Source of the DNA: Candidatus Delongbacteria bacterium
Lineage (GTDB): Bacteria > UBA4055
Length of the DNA stretch: 15,376 nt
Direction of reading: 5' to 3'
Assembly (NCBI GenBank): GCA_016937995.1
Contig: JAFGVM010000079.1
Location: 1-15,376, forward strand
Positions 6,607-13,526 of this stretch are shown piece by piece. The position numbers and the translations under genes were made by a program. The notes beneath the pieces were generated by a model. It saw only the letters and a list, made by a program, of their open reading frames with translations, was not told where the DNA came from and did no database searches. Each line of letters begins with the position of its first letter. The first letter of the stretch is position 1.

Positions 6607-7497
6607 CTACCACAGATCTATATTCGTTCTTAATCCCTCTCTGTCTATCTTTTTCACTAATGAATCAATGTTAGTAACAGCTCTGTCAAGCTTATTGTAA
6701 AATTCATCTGAGTGGACTAATTTACCAATAGATCCGGAAGGATCGGTAATTTCTTCTACTCTTTTATTGAGAGAGACAAGTAGAATATCTGTTTTTATGA
6801 TTAATGAATCGATCTGTGGATAAATTTTTGCAAGGGCTGATTTTCCATAATTAATTGAATTCTGCATAGTATCAACCAGAGTTTCAGCTTTGTTCAATGT
6901 TCTGTCAAACTTGACATTTATACTCTTCATTGTGTTCTTAATTGAAGTCATAGTAACGATAGTTTCATCTGCAATCTGATTGAATTTTTTATCGAAGTCT
7001 GTTTCCGGAATAGCTTTTGAAACTTTAAGGATAAGAGCATCTGTATTTTCTATTAGTGTTCTCGCATAAGACATTATTTCTGCAATATCTGAAATTGCCT
7101 CATTCATTCCTTTACTGCTTCTTCCTATGATAGATCGATCATTGAGTGGAACATTGGTTGTGCCAATGCTAAGAACAAGCATTTTACCGCCCATGATCTC
7201 TTTGTTTTCAACTGTTGCAAAAGCATCTGAATATAAATTAATATTTTTATCAATATCAGCTTTTACTATCACGTTTTTATCAGTAAGGTCAACAGATGTC
7301 ACGTTTCCGCAGGGAACTCCTTTTACAAATACTTTTGAACCAATATCCAAACCGTTCACATTATCAAAGGTCACAGTAACGGTTTTTGTTTCTGAATTCA
7401 ATGATATATTTTTGCCGTAAATTATTGATATTATCAAAATTGTTACAGCCAGTATAGTAACAAATCCAACTATTGCTTCTTTAGTTCTGTTTTTCAT
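6607..7497 (-). CDS. MCE-domain (MlaD-like) lipid-transport substrate-binding protein
   Basis: A 296-aa protein with a single N-terminal membrane anchor (about 9-28) and then a periplasmic MCE domain (about 38-113). The domain shows the typical GLDIGSKVFVKGVPCGNV run (49-66) and KEIMGGKMLVLSIG. A long helical tail follows, ending with GSIGKLVHSDEFYNKLDRAV, a repeat-like closing common in MlaD-type proteins. MCE proteins form hexameric rings that carry phospholipids between the inner and outer membranes with an MlaE permease and MlaF ATPase, neither of which is in this window. Its ATG lies 17 bases inside the end of the EIIB gene and has a GGGAA Shine-Dalgarno. The W at the extreme C-terminus is unremarkable. 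Family assignment is secure; the lipid cargo is unknown. Confidence 0.88.
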   Translation of the reverse strand: MKNRTKEAIVGFVTILAVTILIISIIYGKNISLNSETKTVTVTFDNVNGLDIGSKVFVKGVPCGNVTSVDLTDKNVIVKADIDKNINLYSDAFATVENKEIMGGKMLVLSIGTTNVPLNDRSIIGRSSKGMNEAISDIAEIMSYARTLIENTDALILKVSKAIPETDFDKKFNQIADETIVTMTSIKNTMKSINVKFDRTLNKAETLVDTMQNSINYGKSALAKIYPQIDSLIIKTDILLVSLNKRVEEITDPSGSIGKLVHSDEFYNKLDRAVTNIDSLVKKIDREGLRTNIDLW

Positions 7498-7975
7498 GCT
7501 TTTCCCATTGTTCCATAAGATATTTCATATTAAACATTCTTTCTCCAGGAAGATCCTGGATTTGAATATTTATTCCTTCCTCTTTCAGAAGTAATAGATC
7601 ATCATATTCTGACCTATTAATGTAGACATAATGATTGATCTCCAGTTTATTTTCTTTTGAATGCATCCCGCCAATATTCAATGTATCTACTTTTAATCCT
7701 AAATTAATCAGATCCAAAACCGATCTTGGAGATTTCACTACGATTATAGAATTTTTATGATCGTTATTTTCCAAAAATTTAACAGTTTCTGAAAAATTCA
7801 AAACTTTACCCTCAAATTCAAACGGAACTCCAAGAAGATATAATTCACTTTCAGTTTCATCTGAAGCTATTTCATCATCCGATAAAATAATATAATCTGG
7901 ATTAAGCTCACTTCCCCATCCTACTACTACCTGACCGTGGATCAATCTGTCATCAACTCTAATAAAAGGTTTCAT
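7481..7975 (-). CDS. PTS EIIB component, mannose/fructose/sorbose family
   Basis: A 164-aa stand-alone EIIB domain of the mannose-type phosphotransferase system. The phosphorylation site is H13 in RVDDRLIHGQVVVGW (6-20), and the second family motif NIGGMHS (100-106) is present, so it looks catalytically intact. In a full transporter it would pass phosphate from EIIA to a sugar entering through EIIC/EIID, but none of EIIA, EIIC, EIID, HPr or EI is encoded nearby. It starts at a TAATG junction sharing one base with the ElbB-like gene and overlaps the MCE gene by 17 bases, so the three proteins should be made together. A regulatory phospho-carrier role is possible. The partner EII genes may equally lie elsewhere in the genome. 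Confidence 0.9.
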   Translation of the reverse strand: MKPFIRVDDRLIHGQVVVGWGSELNPDYIILSDDEIASDETESELYLLGVPFEFEGKVLNFSETVKFLENNDHKNSIIVVKSPRSVLDLINLGLKVDTLNIGGMHSKENKLEINHYVYINRSEYDDLLLLKEEGINIQIQDLPGERMFNMKYLMEQWEKHEKQN

Positions 7976-8637
7976 TAGATCTTCTCGGAAATGAATTTAA
8001 CCAGTTTTTCAATACCAGTATATACCTGGTACAACGTTGCATCGCTATTCATATATGCCGGAGCTGAAATAACTTTATTTAAATCATCTATGCATATATC
8101 CGTCGAATCAAGCATAACAGGGTTTGCTCCAAAGTATTTCAAATCTTCAGCAGCTTTTTCAAAATACCCGGGTGTCAGCTTTAAATCTTCCGCAATTCCG
8201 GACAATGCCATTCCTATCATTACCGGTGAAATACATATCACACCAATATACTTCTTTGATTTGAAGAATGAAACGATCAATTCTTTGATCCTGCTGTCAA
8301 CGGATCCGTTTCTTCCTTCATAAGCATATGTGCATAGATTTTTAGCTATTCCGAAACCTCCCGGGAAAATTATAGCACCATAGTTATCAACATTTAATTC
8401 TGCAATGTCCTTTATTTTTCCCCTTGCGATCCTTGCTGCTTCATGCAATAGATTTCTCTTCTCTTTTACCGGTTCGTAATTAGAGTGATCGATCACATCA
8501 TATTGATCCTGATCAATAGAGAAACAATCATAGGTCACTTCATATTTACTTAAAGCTATCAGAGTTGAGATCGATTCCTGGATCTCAGACCCGTCTGCAT
8601 GACCCGAACCAGCTAATATTACACATACTTTTTTCAT
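7975..8637 (-). CDS. elbB: ElbB/ES1-family glyoxalase-like protein (class I amidotransferase fold)
   Basis: This 220-aa protein follows E. coli ElbB closely from end to end: KKVCVILAGSGHADGSEIQES (2-22), RNLLHEAARIARGKI (61-75), IIFPGGFGIAKNL (89-101), the nucleophile-elbow cysteine C135 in GVICISPVM (132-140), and ISAPAYMN near the C-terminus. ElbB/ES1 proteins belong to the DJ-1/PfpI superfamily and have been reported to show glyoxalase activity; the older isoprenoid-biosynthesis label is not firmly supported. A perfect AAGGAGG lies five bases before the ATG. It is the first gene of the operon, about 160 bases downstream of a promoter that is covered by an inverted repeat. A 29-codon open frame ends on this start codon (ATGA). 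Confidence 0.88.
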   Translation of the reverse strand: MKKVCVILAGSGHADGSEIQESISTLIALSKYEVTYDCFSIDQDQYDVIDHSNYEPVKEKRNLLHEAARIARGKIKDIAELNVDNYGAIIFPGGFGIAKNLCTYAYEGRNGSVDSRIKELIVSFFKSKKYIGVICISPVMIGMALSGIAEDLKLTPGYFEKAAEDLKYFGANPVMLDSTDICIDDLNKVISAPAYMNSDATLYQVYTGIEKLVKFISEKI

Positions 8638-8801
8638 ATTAACCTCCTTAGTTCTCTGGTAGTTAATTTTAATCTTCGAACAAATTTAATTTTGTGACTC
8701 TTTTCAAAAATATCTCCGCTCATCCCAACATCTGCAGTTAATACTAGTAGTATCAAAAACAATGCTGTGCCAGGATTTAAACAATAACTTTAACACATTG
8801 A

Positions 8802-8830
8802 AATATATTAAATCATTTCAAGTATGTAAA
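8802..8830 (-). promoter_or_regulatory. Promoter of the elbB-EIIB-mlaD-rng-SDR operon with overlapping inverted repeat
   Basis: Minus-strand TTTACA (8825-8830), 17-bp spacer and TATATT (8802-8807). An inverted repeat with 7-bp arms, TTGAAAT (8798-8804) and ATTTCAA (8815-8821) with 10 bp between, covers the -10 and most of the spacer, as a repressor operator would. The predicted leader is about 160 nt and includes a 13-bp palindrome ATACTAGTAGTAT (8741-8753). The operator function is inferred. Confidence 0.55.
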
Positions 8831-8873
8831 CGAAATAAAAAAGACATTTTTCATCGACTCAGGAACAATAATT

Positions 8874-8902
8874 AAAAAAAGCCGCTTAAAAGCGGCTTTT
8901 TT
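8874..8902 (-). terminator. Terminator immediately after tRNA-Asn (usable in both directions)
   Basis: GCCGC (8881-8885) and GCGGC (8892-8896) around TTAAAA, flanked by seven A (8874-8880) and six T (8897-8902). On the minus strand the A-run starts two bases after the tRNA discriminator base, so little trailer is left to trim. Confidence 0.9.
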
Positions 8903-8903
8903 G

Positions 8904-8976
8904 CGGGAGGTGAGGGACTTGAACCCCCGACAAATTGATTAACAGTCAACTGCTCTACCGACTGAGCTAAACTCCC
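8904..8976 (-). tRNA. tRNA-Asn (anticodon GTT)
   Basis: The 73-nt cloverleaf folds on the minus strand. The acceptor is GGGAGTT/ACCTCCC, the D stem GCTC/GAGC, the anticodon stem GTTGA/TCAAT, the loop CTGTTAA with GTT at 34-36, and the T arm GGGGG-TTCAAGT-CCCTC. The discriminator is G73, as in other bacterial tRNA-Asn. CCA is not encoded (CAA follows), so it must be added enzymatically. One oddity is the acceptor pair 6-67, read as U-C (8971 and 8910), a mismatch. A dedicated promoter (8994-9022) and adjacent terminator make it a single-gene unit. Confidence 0.95.
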
Positions 8977-8993
8977 AATTTTAAACAGAGCCA

Positions 8994-9022
8994 AATATAT
9001 ATATTAATCATTTCGATGTCAA
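8994..9022 (-). promoter_or_regulatory. Strong promoter of tRNA-Asn
   Basis: Minus-strand TTGACA (9017-9022), 17-bp spacer and TATATT (8994-8999), near consensus. Transcription would start around 8987, about ten bases before the mature 5' end at 8976. The promoter sits in the 79-base gap behind nadK. Confidence 0.8.
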
Positions 9023-9055
9023 GAAAAATTAATAATGGTCATTACAAGTTGCTTT

Positions 9056-9913
9056 CTATTTTGAGATCCTTTCTTTAAAACCACCCCAACCCAGTTTTTC
9101 TCTCAACAACATATAAAAATCACTTCCGTCAAATTTTATGAATTTTGCAGTTCTTTCAGATTTTTTTATAACTACCTGATCTAAAGTGTCAATGTCAATA
9201 TTTGTTTGACCGTCTCCACTTAATATCATTCTTTTATCTGAACTTTCGGCAGTAATTGATATTATTGAACTGTCCGGGATAACAACTGGCCTCATTGCTA
9301 ATGCATGTGGAGAAAGTGGAGTGATCGTAAAAGCTGTCACACCTGGTTGGACTATCGGCCCGTTAGCGGACATATTGTAAGCTGTTGATCCCGTTGGTGT
9401 AGAAATAATGAGTCCATCCGAAGTATAGGTTGTAAAATATTTGTTGTTGATATCAACGGAAATTTTCATAACTCTCTGAGAAGAACCCTTATCAAGAACA
9501 ATATCATTTAAAGCGCAAATTTTCTTATCTCTATAAAATGCATCTAGCATTATTCTTTCTTCGACATGGTATTTGCCGTCTTCGATCATTTCAATGCAAT
9601 TCAACACTTCATTCTCTTTAACATCGGCTAAAAATCCCAGTTTGCCAAAGTTTACACCCAGGAATGGTTTAAGACTTTCAGATGCTGTTCTTGCAGTTTC
9701 TAAAAGTGAACCGTCTCCTCCCAGAACAATAATAACATCAGCATATTTTATCAATTCTGACTTTGATAATAGCTTAAAATTAAACTCTTTATTATACTCG
9801 TTCTCATTATTTATCACAACATCAAAACCCTTCTCTTTTATGTTGTGATAAATATTTCTTAGAGATTCTTTGTCATGACTTCTGTGTAAATTATCGATAA
9901 TGCCATATTTCAT
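9056..9913 (-). CDS. nadK: NAD kinase (ATP-NAD kinase)
   Basis: This enzyme phosphorylates NAD to NADP and is the sole committed route to NADP. The 285-aa protein carries all family landmarks: GGDG (65-68, metal and ATP site), NFGKLGFL (88-95), the ND pair (136-137) in ALNDIVLDK, TSDGLIISTPTGSTAYN (164-180) for the nucleotide, TPLSPHALAMRPVV (198-211) and SGDGQ (232-236). Length and order are typical of the bacterial enzyme. AAGGA precedes the ATG. The gene stands alone on the minus strand, divergent from the mltD-like operon. No terminator of its own lies between its stop and the tRNA-Asn promoter, so read-through into the tRNA unit and stopping at the shared hairpin (8874-8902) is likely. 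Confidence 0.96.
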   Translation of the reverse strand: MKYGIIDNLHRSHDKESLRNIYHNIKEKGFDVVINNENEYNKEFNFKLLSKSELIKYADVIIVLGGDGSLLETARTASESLKPFLGVNFGKLGFLADVKENEVLNCIEMIEDGKYHVEERIMLDAFYRDKKICALNDIVLDKGSSQRVMKISVDINNKYFTTYTSDGLIISTPTGSTAYNMSANGPIVQPGVTAFTITPLSPHALAMRPVVIPDSSIISITAESSDKRMILSGDGQTNIDIDTLDQVVIKKSERTAKFIKFDGSDFYMLLREKLGWGGFKERISK

Positions 9914-9960
9914 AAATGTCCTTGATTCTCAACAAATATTTTAAATTATAGACCCTGACC

Positions 9961-9989
9961 AATATAATAACATATGCTATCATAAACAA
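9961..9989 (-). promoter_or_regulatory. Probable nadK promoter
   Basis: Minus-strand TTGTTT (9984-9989), 17-bp spacer and TATATT (9961-9966). A perfect TATAAT also occurs nearer the gene (9945-9950) but its matching -35 is poor. Either could serve; the first has the better pair. Confidence 0.4.
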
Positions 9990-10027
9990 GAATAACTATT
10001 ATTTTAAGATCAAAATCTCAAGCAGTA

Positions 10028-10040
10028 CAGTATAATACTG
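10028..10040. promoter_or_regulatory. Palindrome over the -10 of the mltD-like operon
   Basis: CAGTATAATACTG is a perfect odd-centred palindrome (CAGTAT/A/ATACTG) that contains a consensus TATAAT -10 (10031-10036) for the plus-strand gene. A further GCAGTA (10022-10027) repeats the half-site. The upstream -35 region (about 10008-10013, GATCAA) is weak, so the promoter may depend on an activator. Operator function is inferred. Confidence 0.4.
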
Positions 10041-10060
10041 CGTCTATATTAAAGGTTATT

Positions 10061-11263
10061 TTGATTGATTTATGCACATTTTTTTATTATATTTTAATTC
10101 TTATAAATCTAATGGATGTAGCCTTGATTAACAATTTTTACAAATACACTGGAACTATTTTCACCTTTACTCTTATTTTATGTTCCTTTCTATATGGAAT
10201 TTCAAATCATAAAATTCAGGAAAATATTGTTTTTTCAGATATTATTATTCCTTTAGAAAAATACGATGTAAAGGACAGGATCGAAACAATTCTGGGCAAT
10301 TTGATCACTGATAGAAGAAATTATATGCAGTCACTGATTGACAAACAATATCAGTTTATTCCTATTGCTAAGGAGATTCTCTCTGAACATGGTCTGAATA
10401 CAGATTTTGCCTATATAATTCCGGTAGAGTCTGACTTTAATTTGCGTGCATTATCCGAAAGTAAAGCATCCGGCCCTTGGCAACTCATGCCTGCAACTGC
10501 AAGAATGTATGGATTGAGAGTAGATGATCAGGTAGATGAAAGAAATTTATTGATAACTTCAACAACCGCTTCAGCAGAGCATATCTCTCATTTGATGAAG
10601 GTTTTTGATAACGATGTATTCCTTGTTCTCGCCGCTTTCAACAATGGTGAGGGAAATGTTGCATCAATGCTTGAGACTCAAAACTCTAATAATTTCTGGG
10701 AATGTGTTTCAAATTCTGAAACTGATCTTTACGTTCCAAAAGTAATTGCCTATAAAATGATCCTTTCTGATCCTGTAAAATACGGATTTAAGATTGTTGA
10801 TATATCCAATGATAAAATATTCGAACCTTGTATGATTTCACTCGAACAAAAGGATCTGCAGTACACAGAAATTTGTTCTCTTCTAAACTTGAGTTATCGA
10901 GAATTTTACGATGCTAATCCTCACTTGAAATTTAGCTATAAAAATAAAAATTACATTTCAAAATTTACAACAATGGAAATAATGGTCCCTGAAAATTCAA
11001 AATCATTTTTTATTAAAAGTTTGGAAGATTTGGGATATATTAATTTCAACAATATTGCAGATGAAATGAATACATCTAAAAGTTTGAAATACATTGACAA
11101 CTATATTGTTGAGAACAATGATAATATAGAGAGTATTGCATTTAGATACGGGATCTCATGGGAAGAAATCGCAAAGATAAATGATCTAGAAATTATTAAA
11201 TTGGATTCAGGTATAGAAACTGCAAAAGTATATCCAGGACAAAAACTAGTAATTGAAAGGTAA
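10061..11263 (+). CDS. MltD-like membrane-bound lytic transglycosylase with LysM domain
   Basis: A 400-aa peptidoglycan-cleaving enzyme. The SLT domain (about 98-235) has the catalytic glutamate E123 in IIPVESDFN, followed by ASGPWQLMPATARMYGL (136-152) and AAFNNGEGNV (191-200), the classical family-1 transglycosylase motifs. A single LysM-type repeat closes the protein (about 347-398, ending YPGQKLVIER). The start is uncertain. TTG at 10061 has AAAGG five bases upstream and gives two hydrophobic stretches (5-17 and 31-46). TTG at 10124 would give a conventional signal peptide (MINNFYKYTGTIFTFTLILC). ATG at 10112 has no Shine-Dalgarno. No proper lipobox is seen, so lipoprotein status is doubtful. 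The gene heads an operon with cdd and the zinc-ribbon gene, and its stop is three bases from the cdd start. Confidence 0.88.
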   Translation: MIDLCTFFYYILILINLMDVALINNFYKYTGTIFTFTLILCSFLYGISNHKIQENIVFSDIIIPLEKYDVKDRIETILGNLITDRRNYMQSLIDKQYQFIPIAKEILSEHGLNTDFAYIIPVESDFNLRALSESKASGPWQLMPATARMYGLRVDDQVDERNLLITSTTASAEHISHLMKVFDNDVFLVLAAFNNGEGNVASMLETQNSNNFWECVSNSETDLYVPKVIAYKMILSDPVKYGFKIVDISNDKIFEPCMISLEQKDLQYTEICSLLNLSYREFYDANPHLKFSYKNKNYISKFTTMEIMVPENSKSFFIKSLEDLGYINFNNIADEMNTSKSLKYIDNYIVENNDNIESIAFRYGISWEEIAKINDLEIIKLDSGIETAKVYPGQKLVIER

Positions 11264-11266
11264 ATA

Positions 11267-11665
11267 TTGAGTTTATCAGATCTACATAGTGAATTATACG
11301 AAACCGCACATAATGCCAGAGAAAATGCTTCGGCTATTTATTCTAATTTCAAAGTTGGAGCAGCATTAAGAACAAAGTCCGGTAAAATATATTTCGGTTC
11401 AAATATAGAATCATCTTCTTTTGGTTTATCAATTTGTGCAGAGAGAGTTGCTTTATTCACTGCATTAAGTAACGGAGAGAGAGAGTTTGATACTATTTTT
11501 ATTTTATCAAATTCAGAAATACCCGCAAGTCCGTGTGGTGCTTGCAGGCAATTACTATACGATTATGCACCAGAATTAAATGTTATTATGTCCAATTTAA
11601 AAAAAGAGATCGTTATTGATAACATAAAGAATTTACTAAAAAACCCATTTTCATTAAGTAGCTAA
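11267..11665 (+). CDS. cdd: Cytidine deaminase
   Basis: This enzyme converts cytidine and deoxycytidine to the uridine forms in pyrimidine salvage. The 132-aa protein is of the short, homotetrameric class with three zinc cysteines: C57 and the proton-shuttle E59 in CAER, then C90 and C93 in SPCGACRQ. The substrate motif NIESSSFGLSICAER is intact. The start is TTG, backed by AAAGG six bases upstream that overlaps the end of the mltD-like gene; no ATG lies nearby in frame. Three bases separate it from the preceding stop codon and 15 from the next gene, so it is co-transcribed with both. Confidence 0.95.
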   Translation: MSLSDLHSELYETAHNARENASAIYSNFKVGAALRTKSGKIYFGSNIESSSFGLSICAERVALFTALSNGEREFDTIFILSNSEIPASPCGACRQLLYDYAPELNVIMSNLKKEIVIDNIKNLLKNPFSLSS

Positions 11666-11680
11666 CTAAGGGAGTATTGT

Positions 11681-12394
11681 ATGTTTGAAGATTTAAAATG
11701 GCTAATTGAATTACAGAAAGTAGATCGTGCTATTTACCAATTAACAGGTGAAGAAAGAACAATTGACAGTAAAATAACCAGATTGAATAGTGAGATCGAA
11801 GAACTAACCCTAAATAAATTAAAATCTGTCCGTAAACAAAAAGAGTATTTTGAAGACAAAGAATCTTACCAGGAAGATATTCTTGATCATGAAAGGATCC
11901 TCGGACAAAAAAAATCAGACCTCGACAATGAAAAAAAGACTAAAAAAGAACATATTAAAAGAGAGGTAAAAAAATTAGAAAAAGCTTTACAGGTTTTTCA
12001 GGATAAATTAAATAAACTTGATGAAGAAAATCATGTATTGGAAGAAGATATTACAGATAAAGAAGAAAAAATAGAGGAATTAAAAAAACGAATAAAAAGT
12101 AAAAATACAAAAATAAATAAAATCGCGAAGACAAATAAAGAAGAAATAGAAAAATTAAACCGTAAGAAAAAAAGAATTGAGAAAAAAATCAGAAAACCTT
12201 TTCTTAATCATTATTACAGAATTCTCAATATCAGAAATGGTATTGCAATTACTTATGTTACACCTGATGGGCTGTGTAACGGATGTAAGATCCATATCCC
12301 ATATCAATTCCAACAGAAAATAAAATTATCCGAGGATTATAATATCTGCGAAGGTTGCGGTAGAATACTTGTGACAGATAATTTTTTAGATTAA
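11681..12394 (+). CDS. Coiled-coil protein with C4 zinc ribbon (CT398/COG1579 type)
   Basis: A 237-aa soluble protein: a long, highly charged antiparallel coiled coil (about 5-172, Lys/Glu heptads) and then a C-terminal zinc ribbon with C199-x2-C202 and C223-x2-C226 (CNGC...CEGC). This is the layout of the CT398/zf-RING_7 family, whose exact job is unsettled; nucleic-acid or partner-protein binding has been proposed. The first helix begins LKWLIELQKVD, as is typical. AAGGGAG lies seven bases before the ATG. It is the last gene before an A/T-rich hairpin terminator at 12425-12460. The very lysine-rich run (residues 136-172) reflects both the coil and the AT-rich codon use. Confidence 0.88.
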   Translation: MFEDLKWLIELQKVDRAIYQLTGEERTIDSKITRLNSEIEELTLNKLKSVRKQKEYFEDKESYQEDILDHERILGQKKSDLDNEKKTKKEHIKREVKKLEKALQVFQDKLNKLDEENHVLEEDITDKEEKIEELKKRIKSKNTKINKIAKTNKEEIEKLNRKKKRIEKKIRKPFLNHYYRILNIRNGIAITYVTPDGLCNGCKIHIPYQFQQKIKLSEDYNICEGCGRILVTDNFLD

Positions 12395-12424
12395 TATTAA
12401 CAGCATTGCATCCAAAATATAAAT

Positions 12425-12460
12425 AAAATGAAATTTGACTTTAGTTGAATTTCATTTTTT
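12425..12460 (+). terminator. A/T-rich hairpin terminator of the mltD-cdd-zinc-ribbon operon
   Basis: AAAATGAAATT (12425-12435) pairs perfectly with AATTTCATTTT (12448-12458). Two G-U pairs and ACT/AGT extend the stem inward, and a T-run (12455-12460) follows. GC content is low but the stem is long, about 15 bp. It starts 31 bases after the zinc-ribbon gene's stop codon. Confidence 0.65.
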
Positions 12461-12494
12461 ATCTAAACAAATAAATAATGTAGAAGTGAAAGAA

Positions 12495-13517
12495 ATGAGC
12501 AAAAACCTAACAGGATTATCATTTGAAGAATTGATCGACAATATCAATGATATGGGTGGTAAAAAATATATTGCGAAACAGATTTGGAATTGGATATATA
12601 AGAAAAATATTATTGATATTGATCTTATGTCAGATATCTCCATTAAATTTCGAGAATTACTCAAAGAAAAGTTTAATATAGGTTTATACAGGCTGAAAGA
12701 AAAAAAAATCAGTTCAGACGGTACAGAAAAATTTTTACTCGAACTCCAGGACGGAAATTCTATAGAATCAGTACTTATTCCTGAGAAGGATAGACTGACA
12801 ATCTGTATATCGAGTCAGGTAGGGTGTAAATTCAACTGTTCATTTTGTTCAACAGGTAAAATGGGATTTATAAGAGATCTTACTACAGCTGAAATAGTTG
12901 AAGAAATTTTGTATATTCAAAAACTGAAACAAAAAAATATAACAAATGTAGTTTTTATGGGTATGGGAGAGCCTTTTGATAACTTTGACAATGTTATTAA
13001 GAGTGCAAAGATCATAAATGATGATAATGGATTAGCGATTGGATCCAGAAAAATTACAATATCCACATTTGGCCATATCCCCGGAATAAGAAATTATATT
13101 GATCTAGATATTAGATTTAGATTGGCAATATCACTTCATAATCCGTTCAATGATCAGAGAAGTGAGATCATGCCAGGTAACAGGCAGTATAATCTTGAGG
13201 ATCTATTTAAAATTTTGAGAGAATATACTAAAGTTTCCAATAGAAAAGTTGTATTTGAATACATTCTCCTTAATGGTGTTAATGACAGTCAGGACCATGC
13301 TAAAGAATTAAAAACATTACTTTCGAAATTACCGTCAAAGTTAAACCTTATAAAGTATCATTCTAATCCTTATACAGAATTTTCACCAACAACTAATATG
13401 CAGCAGCAAAAATTCTATAATTTTTTTCAAAATGTGAATTTTCCTGTTGTGTTCAGAGCAAGTAGAGGTGAAGATATCGATGCTGCATGCGGACAATTAT
13501 ACATTAACAATAACTAA
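12495..13517 (+). CDS. rlmN: Dual-specificity 23S rRNA (A2503-C2)/tRNA (A37-C2) methyltransferase
   Basis: This radical-SAM enzyme adds a methyl to C2 of A2503 in 23S rRNA and of A37 in some tRNAs. Numbered from the ATG at 12495 (340 aa), the [4Fe-4S]/SAM cysteines are C111, C115 and C118 in CKFNCSFCSTGKMGF. The two catalytic cysteines are C104 (LTICISSQVGC) and C332 (DAACGQL), matching E. coli C118 and C355. GMGEP and AISLHNP are present. The frame can be extended to a TTG at 12435, but that lies inside the terminator hairpin. The protein from ATG 12495 (MSKNLTGLSFEEL) begins as family members do. A GTG at 12486 is a second option. The Shine-Dalgarno is weak (GAAAG). RlmN rather than Cfr is chosen for the overall motif set and housekeeping setting. 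Confidence 0.93.
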   Translation: MSKNLTGLSFEELIDNINDMGGKKYIAKQIWNWIYKKNIIDIDLMSDISIKFRELLKEKFNIGLYRLKEKKISSDGTEKFLLELQDGNSIESVLIPEKDRLTICISSQVGCKFNCSFCSTGKMGFIRDLTTAEIVEEILYIQKLKQKNITNVVFMGMGEPFDNFDNVIKSAKIINDDNGLAIGSRKITISTFGHIPGIRNYIDLDIRFRLAISLHNPFNDQRSEIMPGNRQYNLEDLFKILREYTKVSNRKVVFEYILLNGVNDSQDHAKELKTLLSKLPSKLNLIKYHSNPYTEFSPTTNMQQQKFYNFFQNVNFPVVFRASRGEDIDAACGQLYINNN

Positions 13518-13526
13518 CCTGGATAG

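Noticed and set aside
8755-8771. TGGCAC-like sequence on the minus strand upstream of the ElbB-like gene, resembling a sigma54 promoter
   Set aside because: The distance to the following TTG is one base short and the -12 GC is GT; a better sigma70-type promoter lies just upstream.
8904-8976. tRNA-Asn as a possible integration site
   Set aside because: No integrase, no direct repeat of the tRNA 3' end and no foreign gene cargo on either side; both flanks are housekeeping genes.
9914-10060. Divergent point between minus and plus genes as a possible replication origin
   Set aside because: No DnaA-box match lies in this stretch and no dnaA/dnaN-type genes are nearby; the TTATNCACA matches are at the left end and inside the mlaD-like gene.
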